From positions 1,356,106-1,420,105 of the forward strand of contig SJOL01006491.1 in NCBI GenBank assembly GCA_004794785.1: a stretch of 64,000 nt of DNA, in the 5' to 3' direction. Origin of the DNA: Opisthorchis felineus. Lineage: Eukaryota; Platyhelminthes; Trematoda; Opisthorchiida; Opisthorchiidae. Below the pieces are notes generated by a model that was given only the letters and a program-made list of their open reading frames with translations, did not search any database and was not told the origin of the DNA. Below, one piece after another: positions 35,742 through 47,200 of this stretch; the stretch's first letter is position 1; every line of letters starts with the position of its first letter. Position numbers and translations under genes: made by a program.

Positions 35742-35830
35742 GAATGTTCAGGCGCGCCACAGAAGCACGACCGAATGTGATCAGCGTTCAGGCACTTCAT
35801 AGAAGCACGATCGATGTTGATGGGTGTTCA
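35742..35830. repeat. 40-bp tandem repeat, two to three imperfect units
   Basis: GTTCA starts at 35746, 35786 and 35826, an exact 40-base period. The units share GTTCAGGC, AGAAGCACGA and a GATG/GTGA segment with substitutions between them. Confidence 0.75.
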
Positions 35831-36896
35831 CTAACGCCTATCAGACAGCCTGAACCAATGTCAGAAAGTGCCCTTTAAGTATCGCGGGGCCGTTGTAACT
35901 TTTGCACTCGCACGCACTCGTTTGTTGCAATAAAGTTGTTGTGTTCCTTGTCGGTGAGTTCTTTTCTGGCACCAGGCACTGGAGTGGGAACAGCAGTCAG
36001 ATATAACACCGATGGACGAGATAGTCACACACATAGTTCTCTTTGCCTCCAAGTGGGTAAAATGGTAACTACCTAGGTCAACCTCCACACAGTTGTCTGG
36101 TTGTGGCAAAAGTATGCGTAAATATAGAGGTATTCTAGACGACCACAGAAGATACCACTGGGAGTGATACATTCGTTTCACTCGAAAAATTACTCAGCAC
36201 AGAGTGGTGTACTAATAGCTACACTAGGCAATCAGGCGTACGCATGTGCATCCTGTATTCATATTTCCTGGTCTACATAAGGTCAATTTGTGGAAATTGT
36301 GGATAAGCGCCCCCACGAACCGGCGCAAACCAGTTATCTGAACGGCAACTATGCTTGCAGCCACTAACCATGGGTTGGCAGAAGTATCGGATGAGGTATC
36401 CGTACTTGTGGCACACCCTCTCAGCTGGGAAACAGGAGAGGGCTCCGAGGAATTCTATAGCCAATGGCATAGCCCATACTTTTGTGAAGTAGGAGAAGGC
36501 GAAAAAGGGATTTATGCATTCCCTCATTAAGATGTTTAACGTGTGAATCCGCGTGCTATAGACTAAGTAAAGCTTGTTAGAAGTTGCCCATCGATGGAAC
36601 ACCTAATGATATGGTTGCTGCCAGAGGACATTCAGAAACTGAAAGCGTGTTACATTTATAGGGGGTTCAACAATGTGGTTGCTGGCTGAACGCACCGGAG
36701 GACAGGTGACATTAGTAGCCAAAGTGGTTGATTTTGAGCTAAGCGATTATGCTGAAAATGTGGGTGTGTTACGCAACTGGGATTAAACGGTCCCTACAGT
36801 AAACCAAATATGGCCTGAAATCTGAGAGTGAGAGACATAAAAGGCAGTTGCTTTTTTTTAGTTTTTTTGTAAATAGCGGGTAGCGCAAGCATTGCT
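35831..36896. other. Unassigned sequence
   Basis: No gene or recognised repeat. The short minus-strand frames have no motif. Confidence 0.35.
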
Positions 36897-37330
36897 AGAA
36901 AAGCTGAAAAGGTCATCCAGTCCTTCGGTATGTGCTTCACGTCCACAGAGTGCAAACTCATACTGTAGGATGTACGGTCTCTGAAAATGCCTCTAAGCAT
37001 TCTAGGAGTGACACTAGTGCTGTGTACCGCTATATGTATCTTGGAGGTGACATTAGCTCTGACAACAGTGTGACAGACGAAGTCGACGCATGAATCTCAA
37101 AGGCCGGAATTGTGCTTGCCAATTTGCGCCACTCGTGATATCAAAAAGGTATCTCACTGGATCTCAAAGGACGCGTGTATTGGACTACAGTGCGCACAGC
37201 TGCAAGACTTGTTCATTTCGGGCGAGACGCCTTCAATTCTGTGACCACCGGCCTCTCAGGAGTATAAATGAAATCAGCCATAACACGAGATCACACAACA
37301 GGCTCTCGTTGAAAGTAGAGAAATATTCGT
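36897..37330 (+). pseudogene. LINE reverse transcriptase fragment (3' part)
   Basis: Plus-strand translation, across stops and frame changes, gives FGMCFTSTECK, then YMYLGGDISS, then ISKAGIVLANLRH, then LDLKGRVYW. These are, in order, the thumb-side motifs that follow the catalytic box of the LINE whose better copy lies at 61.4-62.3 kb. Several internal stops show it is dead. The LINE clade cannot be fixed from this part. Confidence 0.7.
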
Positions 37331-39331
37331 AGACAGCTTTGTGCAATCGAAGGATCAGTCTTAACAACTGATTCACACTGTTTGTTTTCGTTGCCTTGGA
37401 AAATGCTGGATTCACTACTTATGCGAGCTTTTGCTTTGCGGAAGACGATCGGTATTTTGCGTTGTGTCCGGCAACTCATTCTAGTTTACCCACGAAATAT
37501 GATATCTAGTGTTCATTCCAAAAATACTAGCAATGATTTCTCATTAGATGACTTCAAATAGACAATCTACAAAAACTTCACTGTCACACCTTTCTAGTGA
37601 TATGAACAATTGCAAAATTTCCGAGGTGATGAGATTTAAACCGAAAACAATTTGGTGAATCCATAGGATGTTTACCATCGGTTCGTCACTCTTTGCATTG
37701 AGATACAGACGTGTGAAATTGATCAACCAGGGGTACTCAACTGTTCTACTATAGTTTATTTATGAATGAGTGTTTTTAAGTTGGCAGGATGTCATTTCCC
37801 CAAAACAAAAAATAGGGCACGTACTTAACCAGACTGGGATCATTTTTGATATCATGCGCAAATGTCTGTTAGGTCAAATTTGCATGATGACAGTGCAAAT
37901 CCTTGTGTCTTGTCTTGATTGGGATCATCAGACGTGACTCGGAACGCGATACTCAAGATAGCCGACAAACCTTTTAGATGAGTGTGTGAGGCTATATTCA
38001 TTTACTTTACGCAGCCCCGTTATGACTGCAACATTTTGTCTGTCGTAAGGTGCACCCCATCTACACCCTATCCCATTCGGCTAAGTAGCGTCAGTAGGTA
38101 TAGAAGATATAAGTGCTTTCGGGGATAGTACGCTAGTAGGCCTTCCGTTAGGACCGAAATATGAACGACGAGCACTCACATTCGCTTCATATTTATCAGT
38201 AGCGTAAAAGCTCAGAGTGGCTGAAATGCATAGAGTAACAACTTAAAGTTTGATAAAATTAATGTGGTTTCTAATGTAGCCGAAACTGTGTGTCATAAGA
38301 GAGGCTTTAATAAAAGTCTAGCGTTACTTGTGCTTGATACACCATGTTCACATTCACACAACCAGGATCACAGCAGAAATACACCGATGTATGCCCTATA
38401 TACATATATATATATATATATGGCTCATCCATAACATTGTGATGAATTTCATATAATTATATAATTAGTAAATTTAACCTATGTGATCTGTTAAATAATA
38501 TTCACAGTATTATCTATGACAGTATATTGCCAATAACAGTATGAGTAAACGAACAACTCAGCACGTGCCTTTTCGGAAGGCCGTGCACATCGAACAGAGG
38601 ACAAGCTGTCCGCTAACAGGGTAAGAGTGTACTTTACTGCGTGACGCATTTGTTACTCTTCTGCATCATCAACCCTTAATCTGTAAAAAAAACTAGAGCC
38701 AATTCCGTCGCGCGTGCAACGCGTAAAGCCCGAGATAGCTGTGCCCAATGTTCTAACCACAATCAAGATTATTGCTCGCCGTGAATCATTTCCAGAATCA
38801 CTTCCTATTATCTTCCTATTACAACCCATTAGAAAGCCTCGCCCACGCCAAATTTTGGAAGTAGTGATGCGCGTATTATTGAGGCATTTGGAGCGGTTCT
38901 GCATACCTGATTTGACCGGCGTGTTCCGTCTACTGACCGCGTGATATACATCTGTTTTCAAATGTACCGTTAAGAATAAACTAGTCCAAAAATCCAATCT
39001 CGGTCCTCGAATATCAAGACGTATGGCCAGACTATGCCTGGATACTGATCAACCATTATTTGGGCTTTGAAAGTACAATGATTATGCGGTGAATGGTTTG
39101 TTCTTAGTCAGTTTATCCAGGGAAGGATGAGATTGGAGTATTTGGGTTTTTGCTTCCGAGTATCAGTGTTTGTGAAAAAGATACACGGTGAATGCAAGTA
39201 TTCAGTATCTTTCGGAAACACACATTAACTATTTTTGACTCTCAATTCTGTACAATCACTGCGTAATCGGATTNTAAGTGTGATATACAAAGGGGGTCGA
39301 ATGTTTCAGCTGGTACAACATTTGAGATACT
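37331..39331. other. Unassigned sequence
   Basis: No gene recognised. A (TA)n run lies at about 38399-38421. One ambiguous base (n) occurs at 39274. A 114-codon minus frame at 38653-38997 has no recognisable motif. Confidence 0.4.
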
Positions 39332-39634
39332 CTAGTATACTGATTTGACGAAATACGTCATTAGCAATCTTTGCACCAGCCCTTCATTAATTTCAGCACC
39401 TTTGAATGGAAGGCGGAGGTACAGTTGCATGGGTTTTGCATTCTGTATGGTTTGCTCTGGAGGTTCCGCCAAAAACCCTTCTGGGCATACATATTGTTTG
39501 ACTGTACTTTTCAACTGATTCAATTCCTCATCCAAGATATTCACCCTGGCGCCACATTTAATGCGTCCGCTGTGCGCAGCAGCAGCCTGAAAATCATGCA
39601 TCACAGCACGTGCTCCTGGGCCAGGCCAGGCCAT
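39332..39634 (-). pseudogene. Penelope-like element fragment, RT C-terminal part
   Basis: 100 codons on the minus strand. The segment LDEELNQLKSTVKQYVCPEG is followed by YLRLPFKGAEINEGLVQRLL. This resembles the region between RT thumb and GIY-YIG endonuclease in Penelope-like elements, where a long helix with a late hydrophobic turn precedes a P-F/Y-K-G motif. No GIY-YIG motif follows. It is much too short to be functional. A similar motif also occurs in some related retroelements, so the class is likely but not proven. Confidence 0.55.
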
Positions 39635-40390
39635 ACCAGTACATTAGGTCAGATACTGGAGGCGTTGTTTTCGGTGAAACGGTTTCTAAAAGAGCCATTC
39701 AGCTGTTGGATTATGGTCCGGACCAATGAGGATCGAAATGGCGCCATTTGGTGGCCACAAACAGGGAAAAAGACTCGGAACCTATATATTTAGAATCCTC
39801 GACAAGTGACGTGGCCGAAAGACGGTCTATAATGCCAGTGGATTGGTGAGCTACCTTACAAAAAACGCATCTGACGGGTCATGGAAAATTTCAGTAAGTT
39901 GAATACACATTCTATTGGTCTCAAACTTTACAAGACATTTGGGGGGGGGGGTCTGATGTGGGATCTGAGGATCATGTGGACGAAAAAACGGAGATAATGA
40001 CTATCCGGCCTCGGCTGTCAGGATGACTCTGCCACTTTTGTCACTATGTACGCCCCTGCAGTATCATTCGTCGGTCAATCAGGAAACGGCGTAAAGGTAA
40101 GTTTCAAACATCATCAAATCCAATCAGTTAAATAATGTTTTTTTCTTCTCATGGGTGAATTCAAGGACTGAATCTGTTGACATATACGGAAAGAAATAAC
40201 TAGGATCAAAAAAGTTAACGGGTTGTGTTTATTCACGAACCGTTATGCTATAGGAATTAGCAGCATCAGTACGTTGTCCAAATTCGGGAAGACGCATCCA
40301 CCTTCTCGGCTAGGTATCGCCTGCCGGTGAGACACGACGAATTTGAAGGCTATCGTTCAAAGGTTATCCAAGGTGCTGGAATATTAGTAA
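39635..40390. other. Unassigned sequence
   Basis: No gene. A G11 homopolymer lies at 39941-39951. Confidence 0.35.
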
Positions 40391-40513
40391 TCCGGGTGCA
40401 TTCATTGATCGTTGATCAGGTGGCTGTCGATCTATTCGTCAAGCTTGGCAATTGACTTGCAGGCATATCTTCACCATTCGAGGAGGCATCATCAGTGCAC
40501 TGTTGGGTGGGTG
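40391..40513 (+). repeat. Dispersed repeat R1, copy 3
   Basis: CCGGGTGCA, the AAGCTTGGCAATTGACTTGCA stretch, then CGAGGAGGCATCATCAGTGC and GTTGGGTGGGTG align with the copies at 6325 and 34340. An extra segment near 40410-40435 separates the first two motifs. Confidence 0.5.
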
Positions 40514-41195
40514 ACCCACCTGATCAACTACCAGCATGTCCAGCACAACAGTGCAACAAGCACCTAGATAACAATGGAATCGGACAAGGGGTCACGTCAG
40601 TGTAGAAGGAGCAGGCATCATGACCGATTTTGCAAAATGATGTACCCATATCTTCCAGAATTGGTGAGAAAGATGCAGTTTTTATCGACACTACCATCCG
40701 TCATATGCATTGGCTCAGAAAGAACTTTAAATGTGCAAATGAGTATGAGGTTAGGGGAACTGAGAAATCCTGTCTTATACAGAACGATGACGCCACAACT
40801 ATCGAGGGCACTAAGAATTTATGGACCGACAACGTAGTATCTCTAATGCAGCCAGGATAACCTGATGAACAGGAAGCTCAGCGCGCTTGAAGACATACTG
40901 ACTACTTTCTTAAAGGGCTTGCTCTACGGAATTACTTAAAAAGCACCTAACATGGATTCGGACTAACTCGCCCGTAACTTTAAGCTCTGGTGAGGATAGA
41001 TCCGTCTGATCTATTCAAAAAGACAAAAACTCGACGAGTGATGATTGAATTTCAGTTGAGAAAGGCTGATAGGAAAAATTGATTATCTGTCTAAGTGTTC
41101 AGTTTGGTTTGAACAGTAACGAGGAATGATTTTTTGATCGGATCTGCACAATCCTGAAAACTCTGGATGTCTCAAAAAAGTGTGGTGACGCCGCC
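40514..41195. other. Unassigned sequence
   Basis: No gene recognised. Two overlapping plus frames at 40574-40860 show no known motif. The stretch directly precedes a LINE RT fragment on the same strand and may hold unreadable upstream LINE sequence. Confidence 0.35.
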
Positions 41196-41313
41196 ATCAT
41201 GCCACCATTTAAAAAAGGGAGCCGACAGAAAACGGGCAACTGCCGGAGAATAAGTTTACTCTGCACAGAAGGCAAGATCCTAGCACTTAGTATGCCTCAA
41301 CAGTTTGGACGCT
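41196..41313 (+). pseudogene. LINE reverse transcriptase fragment (RT motif 1-2 region)
   Basis: One plus frame reads IMPPFKKGSRQKTGNCRRIS and continues through LLCTEGKILAL to a stop. The P-x-F-K-K-G ... N-x-R-x-I-S-L ... K-I-L pattern is the conserved start of LINE RT domains. The fragment is about 38 codons long with nothing recognisable on either side. Confidence 0.75.
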
Positions 41314-41539
41314 GATATTCAGGAAAATGTTCCTGCAGGATTCTGAAGCAAACGCAGCATGACTGACTATACTTGAGCTGTAAGGAAAACAGAAAGTGGA
41401 ACCATTTTGCATACGTCTCGCTCGTAGTTTTCATGAAATTCTCTGGTCAACTGAACAGGCAGATACTGCGTACCATGCTAGAAAACCTCAACTGCAACGA
41501 AAATGCTGCCAACACTATCGAACCCCGTCGCTCTAGTAC

Positions 41540-41720
41540 ATAAAAAAATAATCGACCAGCTGTAATACCCTTTCGGCGCATAGCTGCCATAACACCCGAA
41601 GGAAGCACGAGGGCTGAGGTACTGCCAGGTTGCCCGAACCTAGACAGAATTAGTTGAGATGCGGAGGTCGGCCCCGAACCTGGGACTTTCCTGTCAGTAT
41701 ATCTGCGCCTCAACCCCGCG
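41540..41720 (-). mobile_element. tRNA-derived SINE copy
   Basis: Minus strand: an eroded head (GTTGAGGCGCAG, ACTGACAGG), then the B-box region GGTTCGGGGCC with substitutions. The body is well kept (GTTCGGGCAACCTGGCAGTA, CTCGTGCTTCCTTCGGG, AGGGTATTACAGCTG) and ends in an AT-rich tail at about 41540-41552. It is full-length-like but older than the other copies, judged by the head. Confidence 0.8.
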
Positions 41721-43862
41721 TACTTGTTGACCCAACTACGCCGAATGTGAAATTTTCCGGTTAAGCATGATTGTGTTCCACCGTGTACTCTGCTCAATCT
41801 TCATCTGAATAGGAATTGCACGGTAGAGTCCCATAATTCCGTCAGCTCTTCAACTCGAAACGTCTGGCCACAAGTTCCATGGGTCAAACATTTGAATGCC
41901 AACTTTGCGGACGGCCCGGCCTTAGTTCAGCATTCGGAGGTTGAATCGCACCAACTAACCAAAGCATTTGTCTGGGAAGCAGTACGTTTTGGTTCAAATA
42001 TACCCAATCCAAACTGGTCACTAAGGTACTGAGCGTTCCTGAGATTGCTGCCACCTTGGTGGCACCCTGTCTGCAGTCTTGATAATCGGATTACCAAGGT
42101 AATCGCTGCCTTTGACCGCCGAAATAAACATTTTGGGAACGATCCCAATACGCGCGCCGACGTCAAAGTAGTTTATCGTTCCTATTATACTGTTGGTGGA
42201 GTAACTAATCACAATCAGTCCTCCGGACTTAATGGGCAGATCGAATAAGGGACGCTGAGGTTACCAAACGATCTATGATCAGAGGCACCCGGTGAGAGTT
42301 CCAAGTTACACTGAGTAGGTCACTGGGAACAAATGGCCGATAACTCGTCGATGAAATGAAACTAAAACTCAAGGACAGCCGAATACCCGTTGTGACGACC
42401 CTCAAGCAAACTTGGTTTCAGATCGTTCTGGCGAACTGCTATCTCCACAGGGTTGAAGTTTTCGGCCACGCAGTGACTATGGGTGTAACGGTGGGTACTA
42501 CTGATGACGCATGCGAGTAGTATGTGTGTTCTCGTAACTTCGCCTTGATCTAATGGAAGGTGGGATTTATTACGGAATTTGTGGAACTACTTTACAGCTT
42601 TTGCTTGCAATTGTGCGATAGTCAATGAATATCCAGAAGAGTTCAAGAAGACGCGTTCGAGAAGAAGATGGATATTCCGTTTTTAAAACCAACATGCAAA
42701 TGAGAGTTTAACCTTCCTGTCCAATAGTCTGTAACTGTTTAGTTGGCGTTCTCTAATAAACAACTCCGCAGCGAAGGGTTTCCCTCCTTACATGGGTAGC
42801 TTGGGTCATACCACAGAGAGATGTACAAACTAGGGGTGCCTGAGTAGAAGAGGACCCATCCGTTACCGGCTAACTCATCCTAAACTACCAAAGAAACACC
42901 AGTGGGTTGGCTCCTATCTACAGTCAACACCTGATCGACGGAATGCCATACTCTCAGTATTGGGTTACCCCTTCTGATCTTATTGCTTGCCATCAAAACT
43001 GGGCCAGCTGGTAACTCGCAACATATTTCTGCAAGTTTGCCGCTCATCTTATCTTCTCTGGTTCGCATCAGCGTTACCAGTCTGCACATGGGACCATATC
43101 CGGGTCCGTGCAAGCCGTCTATCTTTAACTAAGTGTGTGCAAGTGTCCACTGATCCAATCGCTCTTGACCGGCGGATCCGTCTCGGATGCCAACGAATCA
43201 GTTGAATTTCAAAAGCACTTGGTAGACACCATACACAACGTACCTTTCCATCCAAGAAACATTTGATATGGCACTGCACGTTCGATGTACGGCTATCCTA
43301 TTCGACTGCATTGTGCAGTCAACAGCACTTAAACACTCATGAAAGGTCTATTCAACGGACATACGGTTAGCTTGTGATAGTTGAGGTAACTCATAAGGTT
43401 ACCGCCATGTAAGGCAGACAAATCGATACCTCAAAGTGTAATAAACCGCAAAAGGGGGAAAGCGCGATTGTGCCGGCTGTCACATGTAGTTAGCTATCCC
43501 GGGGTGCTGACACTCCCCGTCTTGCATTACAGTGTGCATATGTAATCTGCCCATCCCTTCTGTTGACGTCAACAGGTGGACGACGTGATCCATGGTGGTG
43601 TGAATCTGTCACCACTAAACCTGCCTTTTTTATGAAATTCACAAAATCAACTTCTCAGGCCTTGGATCCAGAAACCACAAGTGCACGAGAAACAATATGG
43701 AACTGCACAATAAAAGCTACCCTGGAGCGCGTATGCATACTAGACGAGATTTCTCTGCTCCATAGATTGACTGACTACAACCCACCTTCATACAGATCAT
43801 AGTTAACGACAAGCCGGTAAGTTGCACCCATAAACTTTGTGTGAAAAGAGTGGATATAGATT
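41721..43862. other. Unassigned sequence downstream of Arp3
   Basis: No gene or recognised repeat in this 2.1 kb. The short open frames on both strands have no motif. Confidence 0.35.
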
Positions 43863-43868
43863 TTTATT
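43863..43868 (-). terminator. Probable polyadenylation signal of the Arp3 gene
   Basis: AATAAA on the minus strand, about 250 bases downstream of the Arp3 stop codon at 44121-44123. Its position suits a short 3' UTR. The cleavage site was not determined. Confidence 0.45.
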
Positions 43869-44120
43869 CAGCATCAAAAAATTATTGGTTGGAGTTTGTT
43901 GTGTGACAAAGTACAGATAACAAAACGCACAAAAAATCACAGAGTCGAACGGCGGTGGCGGCAGCAGCAGAAGGTATCAGCGTCAGTTTTAACTGGCAAA
44001 CATCATTAGATCGGAGAAAGTTTGGTTCGTAAACACGCATGCATATGGGAACATCCGGCAAGGCAACCGGCAAGAAAATAAAGTATTGGCCGTTAGGTCT
44101 CCGAATTGTCAGGTCTTCGC

Positions 44121-44216
44121 CTAGGTCATTGTACCGAAAACTGGGTTGTGACGACAAATTGATGGACCGTACTCCTCGTACTGAGCTTTCGTGTGACAGA
44201 CAGAGTAGAACTCATT
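44121..44216 (-). CDS. ACTR3: Arp3 exon 10 (last) with stop codon
   Basis: Acceptor TTTTTCAG. 31 codons encode [20 protein letters not shown] and [11 protein letters not shown], then TAG at 44123-44121. The C-terminal tail is typical of Arp3, with Cys-Arg-His conserved. Confidence 0.95.
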   Translation of the reverse strand, partial: NEFYSVCHTKAQYEEYGPSICRHNPVFGTMT

Positions 44217-47200
44217 CTGAAAAATCCGAATAGACCAAGGCACATTTACACACAGGCATTCTTGGAGTGTGGGGAAGTATCCGTAGAGTTGTGTAGCCAG
44301 AATTTGTGCATGGGAAAGACTAAACAGGGTTCCAAGTGAAAATGTGACTAACGGTGACTAGTGATTGATTGATCTATCAAGAATGTACGCTAAGTACACT
44401 CATTTTCACACCAACCTGAACAGACTCAACTAAATTCCAGCTGAATAGCTCGTTCATATTTTTCATATTTTTCAACTGAATTACTGCACAAAGAGCATAT
44501 CATGTTTCAGTTGGTACGATATTTGAGCCTCAAGGAGAACAAAACCGATCGTGAGCTGTCGAAGAGTGTTAAGCAACCTTATGAGTAGTTTTCGTTTGGG
44601 AAAATGTGACGAATGTGCACTCAGGAAGACATGCAGTATAAAAAAATTACTTCTAGAGATACCGGGTGTTATATGAATTTCATACAACCATGGGATCTGA
44701 AATTCATCACCAGTGCGCACTACAGTGGGTAAACAAACTTATTTAGGTCAGTGGGAAAATATAACAGCACACATGTATACAAGGCTGCTGTAAAAATCTG
44801 GAAGGGCTAAATACAGGAGATGGCGAGAGCGCAGAAATCTTGGAAAAGGAAATAAGCGTGGTGTATAGGATGTACCCGCAGAAAGATGGCATGCTGTTTT
44901 ATGACAAACAGCTATTCGACAACAGCAACCAAATTACAACCAGATTACCGTGTGTATCGATAACATAACCAAATGTTGTTATCACAACTGAATGTTCGTT
45001 CCACTGAGTTTAGGACAATCACTGAATGAAACGGCGTAATAAGCCCCACTCCTTACGAAATACCGCCGAGAAGTGGCATACTACGATTAGCTTCAATGTC
45101 GTTTTCGTAAACGTAGGGACTTGTCTCGTATACAGCGGTCTATAAAACATGAGAAAAGCTGGATACCTTTCAACATAAAGGCGTGTGGTGACGCTTCCAA
45201 AGAATGACGGACACTACATGTTTCACGGCAGGGCATACTGAATTTGACACGGGTATTACCAGGGTGTTAATTTCGGTGTTAAAATAACGCTGAAAAGCTA
45301 ACAGTTAGTTTGCAAATGAATGTAGTTGCGAACAATTTGGTGTTCAAGTGCAACTGATGAGCCGCAAGAAGCACGGAACCGGTAATGGGCTGCCAAAGTT
45401 TTCTGTAACCTTATAAGTGCGTGTTATATCAAAACTATGCTGCGATATCTGGAACTTCATGCCAGCTTAAACGTGAGGCTGCCTAGGTGCAGCATATTCA
45501 GAGAGAGAGAGAGAGAGAGAGATTCAATCGCCTTCTGTCAACACGGATGTAATCTGCAAGTGGATATTTTTTGTCCATCGTACTAATCCTGTTCACCAAA
45601 CTCCACTGCCTAATGACCATTTGTGGAATTAAACGTAAGGGATTAATTGAGATGGTAATGCAGAGAATGAAGCTACGGTTCGAGACGAAATTCCCAAGAA
45701 CTAAATTGCGCGTTTCTTCAAGTGACCGTCCGACCATGTACTAGAAATAATACTCTCCAAGACAATCCTAATAAACTGTTCGAAAACCAACAGTACATCG
45801 TAGTGAAGCGCACGAGACCAGTATCCAAATCCCGCTTGTGAATTTGCGTCGGCAACAGGGGGGTCATACACATAAAGCTAAAGTGCAGGTTGTTTTGTTT
45901 TACGGCTGAATTTGGTTGCTATCTACAAGCAGCCAGAATGAGGCGTCTTCAGGCTGTTGACCATCGAGAAACGAATCAACGGAAAAAATCAAAAGGCTCT
46001 TTGCAAGGGCCGCAATTATAAGACCAAGGGCTGCTTCACATCACCAGTGCCTGTTATGACTACCTGACTACGGATGTCTCAAACACATGGGCGACTAACA
46101 ATCTACCTGAAGAAAAATATTACAAAATCTTTGCGTACTATCAGTGCGACCAGTATATCATGGAGAGGTCGGTATGACCATCACGAGGCTTAGTTCAAGA
46201 CGCTGCTAGATATGACTGTTAATAGATGTCAATTACGGTCTCGCTATCGGTTTCCGCCTAGAAAGTGTGAGGGGACGTTTTCAGATGTAGGCATTGCTAA
46301 TACCTCCGGCATGGCATCACTTCTTTAGTTTTAGTTTTCAAAAGCAGCACACAAAGTATGCTAGCGTTCAATACTAGTGCCACTTTCAATGATGACGAGT
46401 GACTGTTCTGACGACCAAACAAGTGTATAGGTGAAATTTTCTTTTCCTGTGGATGCTGAGGGCTGTTCGATCCCGGTCGGTGGGACACAGAGCCTAAATT
46501 GAGGTGATATGACTTTACCAGAACAATAGGCCAAATTTTGAATAACTTAGGACTCTATATCTGTTCAACATACGCTAGAAAAGTGGGCAAATGGATTTAC
46601 ACAACCGATTGAGGGAAAGTACGCTGGCAACGGAGATAAATCGCTGAAAAATAATGAATTATCTTACCGTGTCCGCAAGGATTGAGCCACCGAACCAGAC
46701 GGCGTAACGCTGCATTGGGTGAGTGACAATTTTGACCTCAATCGGAGTTGGCTAAAACAGTAAGAAGGGAAACTTAGCTGGTCGGCACAAATATCCCACT
46801 TGGATCAACTGATCACGTCTATTCAGCCATACAGTTCAGTTCAGGTGGAACCAGCTTGATAATATGCCATCGATGAAGCTTTACACGAGCAGGCCGGACT
46901 GAAGCCAATACAATGAGTACGCGGTTGAAGCTTTGTCCTAATCAATAAAGGTAGCTCCGTACAACAGTAATACAAAGGACATGAAATACTTCCTAACCAG
47001 ATGGTAACAAGGAACTTAAACATTTAGAAGGCAGGTTTTAACTGAAAAAACGGTCACGGACGGGTGGTTCCCGAGTGGTGCAGTTTTGCCGAATTAGAAA
47101 CGTAGGTGTTGAAGATATTGTGAGGTCATTTGGGACAATAGATAGATGTCCTAAAAGCCACAGGTGGAACCAAAAATAAAAACGTGTTGTGATGTGAAAG

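Noticed and set aside
38653..38997. 114-codon minus-strand frame
   Set aside because: No motif, ambiguous composition, and the opposite strand is open over much of the same interval.
45350..45390. CTGATGAG followed by a GAAC, hammerhead ribozyme candidate
   Set aside because: The required GAAA core after stem II is absent and stem I/III pairing is not evident.
46440..46500. GTTCGATCCC B-box-like motif
   Set aside because: No A box at a suitable distance and no SINE body around it.
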